A DNA stretch of 64,000 nucleotides. Source: an uncultured Bacteroidota bacterium. Its GTDB lineage: Bacteria; Bacteroidota; Bacteroidia; Flavobacteriales; Flavobacteriaceae. Location of the stretch: positions 1-64,000 of the forward strand of contig CAILWV010000067.1 in assembly GCA_903838055.1 (NCBI GenBank). Reading direction: 5' to 3'. The translations under genes and the position numbers were made by a program. How positions within the stretch are numbered: the first letter of the stretch is position 1; each line of letters opens with the position of its first letter. Below, one piece after another: positions 57,533 through 64,000 of this stretch. Under the pieces are notes generated by a model that saw only the letters and a list, made by a program, of their open reading frames with translations, had not been told where the DNA came from and did no database searches.

Positions 57533-58821
57533 AAACTTCGATAGTTTGGTTTAAAACGGATTTAAGATTACAAGATAATGAAACTATAATTAGGGCTATT
57601 TCACAAAGTGATGAAATTATTCCGGTGTATTGTTTTGACGAATCTCATTACAAAATAACAAATTTCGGTTTCAAGAAAACAGGAAGTTTTAGAGCTCAGT
57701 TTTTATTAGAATCATTACTTGATTTAGATTCGAATTTAAGGGCTTTAGGTTCGGGATTACTTATTCTTAAAGGAAACCCTGAAGTTGAAATTCCTAAAAT
57801 TGTTAAGCAATATAAAGTTGCTAAAGTCTTTGCAAAAAGAGAAGTTACCTATGAAGAAAAGCAAACCGAAACTCTTTTGCAAAACGAACTTTTTAAGATG
57901 AATTGTGAGCTAGAAACTTATAGTACAAGCACACTATATCATGCCGAAGACTTGCCTTTTTCTATAAAAGATATCCCTGACGTTTTCACTAATTTCAGAA
58001 AAAAAATAGAAATTGAATCTAAAATAAGAAGTTCCTTCGAAAAGCCATCAGCAATAAAATCACCCCAATTGGATGTAATCAAATTACCCACTTTGGAAGA
58101 GCTTGGGTTGTTGTCTATTCCAATAAACAAAAACGCTGCGATTCAATTTAAAGGTGGGGAATCTAAAGCAATTGCTCGTTTAAATCATTATTTTTTTGAA
58201 TCCAAATGCATTTCTAATTATAAAGAAACCAGAAACGGTTTAGTAGGGCCGGATTATTCCTCTAAATTTTCTGCTTGGTTGGCTTTGGGTTGTATTTCGC
58301 CTAGATTTATTTATCAAGAGTTAAAAAAATATGAACAGCAATTTGGATCTAATGAATCTACTTACTGGTTAGTATTTGAATTATTATGGCGCGATTATTT
58401 TAGGTTTTTGATGAAAAAACATTCTTCTAAATTTTTTCAACAAGTTGGAATTCAAAACAAACCCCACTTGGGAACAATTCCTAAAGAAAATCAACTTCAC
58501 GATTGGATAAATGGTTCTACTGGAGTTGCTTTTGTAGATGCCAATATGAATGAATTGAGATTAACTGGGTTTATGAGTAATCGAGGTCGTCAAAACGTAG
58601 CAAGTTATTTTTGTAATGATTTAAAACTCGATTGGCGGTTTGGAGCAGCTTATTTTGAACAACAACTTATTGATTATGATGTGTGTAGTAACTGGGGTAA
58701 TTGGGCTTATCTTGCTGGAGTAGGTAATGATCCTAGAGGAAATAGATATTTTAACATTGAAAAACAAGCAAATGATTATGATAAAAATAAATCCTTTAGG
58801 AATTTATGGGAGAATTCATAA
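57529..58821 (+). CDS. DASH-family cryptochrome
   Basis: TSIVWFKTDLRLQDNE, WLALGCISPRFIYQELKKYE, NELRLTGFMSNRGRQNVASYFCNDLKLDWRFGAAYFEQQLIDYDVCSNWGNWAYLAGVGNDPRGNRYFNIEKQA. Confidence 0.94.
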   Translation: MKTSIVWFKTDLRLQDNETIIRAISQSDEIIPVYCFDESHYKITNFGFKKTGSFRAQFLLESLLDLDSNLRALGSGLLILKGNPEVEIPKIVKQYKVAKVFAKREVTYEEKQTETLLQNELFKMNCELETYSTSTLYHAEDLPFSIKDIPDVFTNFRKKIEIESKIRSSFEKPSAIKSPQLDVIKLPTLEELGLLSIPINKNAAIQFKGGESKAIARLNHYFFESKCISNYKETRNGLVGPDYSSKFSAWLALGCISPRFIYQELKKYEQQFGSNESTYWLVFELLWRDYFRFLMKKHSSKFFQQVGIQNKPHLGTIPKENQLHDWINGSTGVAFVDANMNELRLTGFMSNRGRQNVASYFCNDLKLDWRFGAAYFEQQLIDYDVCSNWGNWAYLAGVGNDPRGNRYFNIEKQANDYDKNKSFRNLWENS

Positions 58822-58869
58822 ATAATATTCTAAAACTCTATTTATATTTGCATAATCAATAAAATTCCG

Positions 58870-60039
58870 ATGGACAAAATATTCAATAATACTGAGGTTG
58901 CTTTCTCTTTAAAAAGCGAAACCGAATTAGATAGAGCCTATTTTCTTTTTAAATTAATTGCAAATGAACCTCTTGTTCGCATTGGAACAGCTGTTACAAA
59001 TTTTGCTCTAAAAGCTCATTTACCAGTAGAGGGATTAATTCGTGCCACGGTTTTTGACCATTTTTGTGGCGGTGTAAATGAGTTGGATTGCCTTTCGGTT
59101 GTTGATAAAATGTATACTAAAGGAGTTTCATCTGTATTGGATTATTCTGTTGAAGGTAAAGAGGAAGAAGCACAGTTTGATTTGGCTTTAAACATGACTC
59201 TAAAAACTATTGAATTCGCCAAAGAACGTAAAGCAATTCCGTTTGCAGTATTTAAACCAACCGGTTTAGGAAGATTAGATTTGTATACTAAAGTTGGTGA
59301 AAAACAAACTCTTTCTGCTGGGGAACAGTCGGAATGGGATAAAGTTAAGAATCGTTTTGAATTGGTTTGTAAAACTGCTCATGACAAAGATGTCGCTTTG
59401 CTAATTGATGCTGAAGAAAGTTGGATGCAAGATGCTGCAGATGATTTGGTAGAAGAAATGATGCGTAAATACAATAAAGAAAAAGTGATTGTTTTTAGTA
59501 CTTTGCAAATGTATCGTTGGGATCGTTTAGATTATTTAAAACAACTACACGAAAAAGCCAAAGCGGAAGGTTTTTATATAGGAATGAAATTAGTACGCGG
59601 TGCTTACATGGAAAAAGAACATGAAAGAGCTAAAGAAAAAGGATGCCCAACTCCAATTTGTGCTTCTAAACAAGCAACCGATGACAATTATAATGCAGCT
59701 GTTGATTACATGATGCACCATATTGATAAAATGGCAATCTTTGCAGGTACCCATAACGAAGAGAGTTCTTATAAATTATTAGAGATGCTTGATGCAAACG
59801 GAATTGATAAAAGTGACACTCGCGTGTGGTTTGGACAGTTGTATGGCATGAGTGATAATATTAGTTATAATTTAGCTAAAAACGGATACAATGTTGCTAA
59901 ATACTTGCCTTTTGGACCAGTTCGTGACGTGATGCCTTATTTAATTCGTCGTGCTGAAGAAAATACATCTGTTGCAGGACAAACTAGTAGAGAATTGAAT
60001 TTGCTAAAAACAGAAAGGCAGCGAAGAAAATTAAAATAA
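58870..60039 (+). CDS. Proline dehydrogenase
   Basis: FKPTGLGRLDLY, GFYIGMKLVRGAYMEKEHERAKEKG, YLPFGPVRDVMPYLIRRAEEN. Confidence 0.94.
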   Translation: MDKIFNNTEVAFSLKSETELDRAYFLFKLIANEPLVRIGTAVTNFALKAHLPVEGLIRATVFDHFCGGVNELDCLSVVDKMYTKGVSSVLDYSVEGKEEEAQFDLALNMTLKTIEFAKERKAIPFAVFKPTGLGRLDLYTKVGEKQTLSAGEQSEWDKVKNRFELVCKTAHDKDVALLIDAEESWMQDAADDLVEEMMRKYNKEKVIVFSTLQMYRWDRLDYLKQLHEKAKAEGFYIGMKLVRGAYMEKEHERAKEKGCPTPICASKQATDDNYNAAVDYMMHHIDKMAIFAGTHNEESSYKLLEMLDANGIDKSDTRVWFGQLYGMSDNISYNLAKNGYNVAKYLPFGPVRDVMPYLIRRAEENTSVAGQTSRELNLLKTERQRRKLK

Positions 60040-60282
60040 TTTCATTTAGTTTTCAGTACTACACCCTAAGAAATCTTTAATTCAAAACAAGAACTAAGGT
60101 TAATTTCTATTTAATTTTTCAAAATCTAAAACCACTAATTTTATTAACTAAAAGGAGTGAGAATTCGTTATATAAAATATCCAATTTTTTTTATTTAGAA
60201 GAGTATTAAGCGGAAGTAGTATTTCAAATTAATTAAAAATCACATTATTAAATTTCTATTTTTTATTTTATTTTATGAAATA

Positions 60283-60300
60283 CCCCTAAAATTTTAGGGG
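60283..60300. promoter_or_regulatory. 18-bp perfect palindrome upstream of amt
   Basis: CCCCTAAAATTTTAGGGG. Confidence 0.4.
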
Positions 60301-60399
60301 GCATAGTATTAAAATAATAAAAATTTTCATTTTATTTCATTTTTTAAATGGGGTATTGTTTTATTTTATAAATTTATTTCGAATTTAAATAAAAAAACA

Positions 60400-61725
60400 A
60401 TGAGAAAAATTATTTTAAGTGTGATTCTAATCACAATTTTGGTGTTATCTATTTTTTCAATTTATTTATTTCCTGAAAGTAAAATTTTGGGTGCTCACAT
60501 TGTGCCTCTTAAACTAGATACTGGGGATACCGCATGGATGCTTGTAGCTACAGGTCTTGTTTTGTTAATGACTCCAGGATTAGGTTTTTTCTATGGCGGG
60601 ATGGTAGGTAAAAAAAATGTTATTAGCACAGTTCTTCAAAGCTTTATGGCTATGGTTATAGTAACTGTACTATGGGTGGTAGTCGGTTTTGGTTTGTGTT
60701 TTGGTCCTTCAATAGGAGGTCTTATTGGTGATCCAACTTCTAATTTATTTTTTAATGGAGTAAGTGCAACTACCGCTTGGGAGCTAGCGCCTACTATTCC
60801 ATTTATTCTCTTTGCCTTATTTCAAGCAAAATTTGCAATTATTACCCCTGCTTTAATTACAGGTGCTTTTGCAGAACGTGTTCGATTTTGGGCTTACCTA
60901 TTATTCATGGTGTTATTTATTCTATTTGTTTACGCTCCATTATGTCACATGACTTGGCATCCAGATGGTTTATTTTTTAGATGGGGAGTATTAGATTTTG
61001 CTGGTGGTACAGTAGTTCATATGAGTGCTGGTTGGGCTGCATTAGCAGGTGCGATATTTTTAGGAAAAAGAAAAGTTCAAAAATCAAATCCTGCAAGAAT
61101 CACCTACGTATTATTAGGAACAGGTTTATTATGGTTCGGTTGGTTTGGTTTTAATGCTGGTTCAGCGGTTGGTTCTAACGGATTAGCTGCGCAAGCTTTA
61201 GGTACAACAACAGTTGCCGCCGCTGCCGCTGCTATGGGCTGGGTGTTTTTAGATAAAATACTTGGACATAAACTTTCTGCAATGGGAGCTTGTATTGGAG
61301 CAGTAGTTGGATTAGTTGCTATAACTCCAGCTGCAGGTTTTGTATCAATTCCTTCTGCTTTAGCAATTGGATTTATTGCAAGTTTTGTGAGTAATTTAGT
61401 TGTAAGCAAATTTCCTAAAGGTAAAATTGATGATGCTCTAGATGTATTTGCATGTCATGGTGTAGGCGGAATGGTTGGCATGTTATTAACAGGAGTTTTT
61501 GCATCAAAATCTGTAAATCCAATTGTTGGTGACAATCAAGGCTTGATATATGGAGATACTACTTTGTTTTTAATCCAATTAAAAGCATTAGTTCTTGTTT
61601 CTATTTTTGCTTTTGCTGCTTCTTATGCCTTATTCTTTATTGTAAATAAAATAACGCCATTAAGGGTGAGTGAGGATAAAGAAGTGCTTGGATTAGATAT
61701 TACGCAACATGGTGAACAACTTTAA
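60400..61725 (+). CDS. amt: Ammonium transporter
   Basis: TGDTAWMLVATGLVLLMTPGLGFFYGGMV, DFAGGTVVHMSAGWAALAGA, CHGVGGMVGMLLTGVFA. Confidence 0.95.
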   Translation: MRKIILSVILITILVLSIFSIYLFPESKILGAHIVPLKLDTGDTAWMLVATGLVLLMTPGLGFFYGGMVGKKNVISTVLQSFMAMVIVTVLWVVVGFGLCFGPSIGGLIGDPTSNLFFNGVSATTAWELAPTIPFILFALFQAKFAIITPALITGAFAERVRFWAYLLFMVLFILFVYAPLCHMTWHPDGLFFRWGVLDFAGGTVVHMSAGWAALAGAIFLGKRKVQKSNPARITYVLLGTGLLWFGWFGFNAGSAVGSNGLAAQALGTTTVAAAAAAMGWVFLDKILGHKLSAMGACIGAVVGLVAITPAAGFVSIPSALAIGFIASFVSNLVVSKFPKGKIDDALDVFACHGVGGMVGMLLTGVFASKSVNPIVGDNQGLIYGDTTLFLIQLKALVLVSIFAFAASYALFFIVNKITPLRVSEDKEVLGLDITQHGEQL

Positions 61726-61857
61726 ACTTAGTATTTTATAACTAAATTATATTTACTTAATTTTTATTATTATTTTTCCGCTTCTAATTTAATATACTAA
61801 AAAGTAAATAATTAGTAAAAATAAAAAGAAAACTTAGTAAAAATTAATTATTAAACC

Positions 61858-62901
61858 ATGAAAAACCATAGTGTTAAATCAATTTTATGTAGAGCAGTCC
61901 TTATTTTAGTTGCGTTCCATACTAGTTATGGTCAAGAAACACCTAAATCTACCACTGTTTTTTCAGGATCTGCAGATATGTATTACAAATATGATTTTTT
62001 TAAATTCGATAATAGCAAAACCAGTTTTACAAAAACGCATGATTCATTTGAACTAGGTATGGCAACTGTAAAAGCGGTTCATAAGTCAGGTAAAGCTTCC
62101 GTTTTAGTAGATTTAGGTTTTGGAAATAGAGCTGCCGAATTCACTTACAACGATGCGAATGCAACATTTATGATAAAACAATTAAATGTTACTTATGATT
62201 TTTCTTCAAAATTTAAAGTCACAGCCGGAAGTTTTTCTACTCATCTAGGATATGAATTAATTGATGCGGTCGATAATAAAAACTATAGCATGTCCTATGC
62301 GTTCACTAATGGGCCTTTTTTTAATACGGGTGTTAAAGCACAATATACAGCTGGTGCTTTTAGTTTTATGGCAGGAGTTTCAAATCCTACAGATTTTAAA
62401 TCAGCTTCAAAAGCAGGTTCTACGCAAAAAACAGTTATTGCTCAAATTGGATATGTAGGAAAAAAAGGGAATGCCTATTTTAATTTTACGTCGGGTAGTA
62501 TGAATCCAATTTCAACAACTAACAAAACACAATTTGATTTTGTTGCATCAAAAAAAGTTGCCGAAAAAGTAACATTAGGTTGCAACGGGACATATGCTTT
62601 AACTTCAGATGATATAGTAAAAGATACAAAATCTTGGTTTTCAGTAGTTGGGTATTCGGTTTTTTCTTTAAAAAGCAATTTAAGTTTAGCTTATAGAGCA
62701 GAGTATTTTGATGATAAAGATAATGTTCTCGGTTTGGCAGCAAATGTTTTTGCTAATACACTTTCTTTGAATTATAAAGAAGGAAATTTAACTTTCATTC
62801 CTGAAATTAGGGTGGATACTGCTTCACAGAATATTTTTACAGATGGAAATCCAAATAAATCATCTGCTTTTGTTTTATTAGCAACAACATATACTTTTTA
62901 A
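61858..62901 (+). CDS. Outer-membrane porin-like beta-barrel (OmpL/bbp2-like)
   Basis: Signal peptide, FSGSADMYYKYDFFKFDNSKTSFTKTHDSFELGMA.., C-terminal LLATTYTF; downstream of amt. Confidence 0.8.
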   Translation: MKNHSVKSILCRAVLILVAFHTSYGQETPKSTTVFSGSADMYYKYDFFKFDNSKTSFTKTHDSFELGMATVKAVHKSGKASVLVDLGFGNRAAEFTYNDANATFMIKQLNVTYDFSSKFKVTAGSFSTHLGYELIDAVDNKNYSMSYAFTNGPFFNTGVKAQYTAGAFSFMAGVSNPTDFKSASKAGSTQKTVIAQIGYVGKKGNAYFNFTSGSMNPISTTNKTQFDFVASKKVAEKVTLGCNGTYALTSDDIVKDTKSWFSVVGYSVFSLKSNLSLAYRAEYFDDKDNVLGLAANVFANTLSLNYKEGNLTFIPEIRVDTASQNIFTDGNPNKSSAFVLLATTYTF

Positions 62902-62942
62902 TTTTAAGTAGATTAATTAGTAATAAAACAATTATTTGTGAT

Positions 62943-62976
62943 GCCAAACCCCACTTTTGTGGGGTTTGGTTTTTTG
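62943..62976 (+). terminator. Rho-independent terminator
   Basis: CCAAACCCCACttttGTGGGGTTTGGTTTTTT. Confidence 0.9.
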
Positions 62977-63272
62977 TTTAATTGACTTATAATTATAAAA
63001 TTGGAGATAATGAAATATTAGTATTAATAAATTGATTAATTCGAAAAAAAACACATTTATTTTTATAGTATTCTCCTAAAACCTATTTTTTATCATTTTA
63101 TGTTTTCATTGATAAATTTGAGTTATTAACATATTTTATTTTAAACAATTGCAAATCAATAGTTTAATTTGTTAATAATACTATTTTTCTTGTTAATAAG
63201 TTGAAAATTTGATTGAAAAACTAAAAAAAAATACTTTTATGTTTGTCATTATTAATTTTAAACAAAACAAAA

Positions 63273-63950
63273 ATGAAAAAAATTATTTTAACTGCAGCAG
63301 CAGTATTTGCATTGTCATTTGCTAATGCACAAGATTTAAAATCATCTAAAGGAGAAAATTATTTGCCAGAGGCTGGTGATTGGGCTATCGGATTTAACGC
63401 TGATGGTTTATTTCATTATGTTGGAAATGCTTTTAATCAAGCAGGTAATAACGCTGCTCCGTCTGTTGATTTTCAACAAGCAGGAACATTTGTTGGAAAA
63501 AAATTCACTTCTGCTACTGAAGCATACAGAGTTGTTGCTAATTTTAAAGTAAATAGTGGTTCAGTAACTGATCCTGCTGGAAATAAAGCTACAAATTCTG
63601 GATTTGCTTTAACTGCAGGTTTAGGAAAAGAGTGGAGAAAAGGGAAAACACGTTTACAAGGTTTTTATGGTGTAGATGCTTTAGTTGGAATTTCTTCAAG
63701 TTCTTCTAAAAGTGCTTCAGGAGTTGAAACTAAAGATGGAATGGGATTCAGTATTGGTGCTAATGGATTTATTGGAGCAGAGTATTTCTTGTTTCCAAAA
63801 ATCTCTATCGGAGCTCAATATGGTTATGGATTAAAGATTTCTAGTCAAGCAGCTTCTGAGGTTGCTGGAGTAAAAACTGGAAACGCTACATCAGGATTTA
63901 ATTTAGGTGGAGTTGGAGTAAGTTCAATCAACATGACTTTACATTTCTAA
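63273..63950 (+). CDS. Outer-membrane beta-barrel protein
   Basis: Signal peptide MKKIILTAAAVFALSFANAQ; C-terminal GVGVSSINMTLHF; internal Met start preferred. Confidence 0.8.
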   Translation: MKKIILTAAAVFALSFANAQDLKSSKGENYLPEAGDWAIGFNADGLFHYVGNAFNQAGNNAAPSVDFQQAGTFVGKKFTSATEAYRVVANFKVNSGSVTDPAGNKATNSGFALTAGLGKEWRKGKTRLQGFYGVDALVGISSSSSKSASGVETKDGMGFSIGANGFIGAEYFLFPKISIGAQYGYGLKISSQAASEVAGVKTGNATSGFNLGGVGVSSINMTLHF

Positions 63951-63974
63951 TCCATTTTAGAATAATACCAAATA

Positions 63975-64000
63975 ACCACTCAAGAAATTGAGTGGTTTTT
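63975..64000 (+). terminator. Rho-independent terminator at window end
   Basis: ACCACTCAAgaaaTTGAGTGGTTTTT. Confidence 0.8.

Noticed and set aside
61104-61409. 101-aa Ala/Pro-rich minus-strand ORF
   Set aside because: Antisense to the highly conserved amt core.

Overview
AT-rich Bacteroidota chromosome segment, consistent with Flavobacterium or a close relative. Both flanks are ordinary housekeeping DNA: porV end, cdd, PDH E1/E2, aroQ, murA, recQ, fmt, HU on the left; deoxyhypusine-synthase-like, speA, aroB, a photolyase/cryptochrome cluster, proline dehydrogenase, amt and outer-membrane proteins on the right. Between them, at ~18.0-48.1 kb, lies an accretion hotspot anchored on a tRNA-Met(CAU) gene (18041-18114). 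The 3' end of this tRNA recurs three more times downstream (35721-35767, 43293-43335, 48052-48094), defining three consecutive att-bounded elements. E1 (~17.7 kb) carries a type I R-M locus with an embedded AlbA/Schlafen-type ATPase gene, AAA/RadC/DUF3871-type genes, a strongly self-complementary ~165-nt element, orphan genes and a tyrosine integrase. E2 (~7.6 kb) has no integrase and carries a single-module NRPS whose layout (A-T followed by three tandem 2-TM plus hexapeptide-like units) matches epsilon-poly-lysine-synthetase-type enzymes, with its own Sfp-type PPTase and an outer-membrane beta-barrel gene. E3 (~4.8 kb) has no integrase and carries an EamA transporter, a beta-repeat mini-protein and an uncharacterised two-gene unit ending in a UDG-like gene. 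E2 and E3 share tandem direct-repeat motifs (GTGAGGAA/GTAAGGAA) at similar distances from att, which suggests trans-mobilised (CIME-like) islands. All calls come from reading the sequence and the supplied ORFs; no database search was run.
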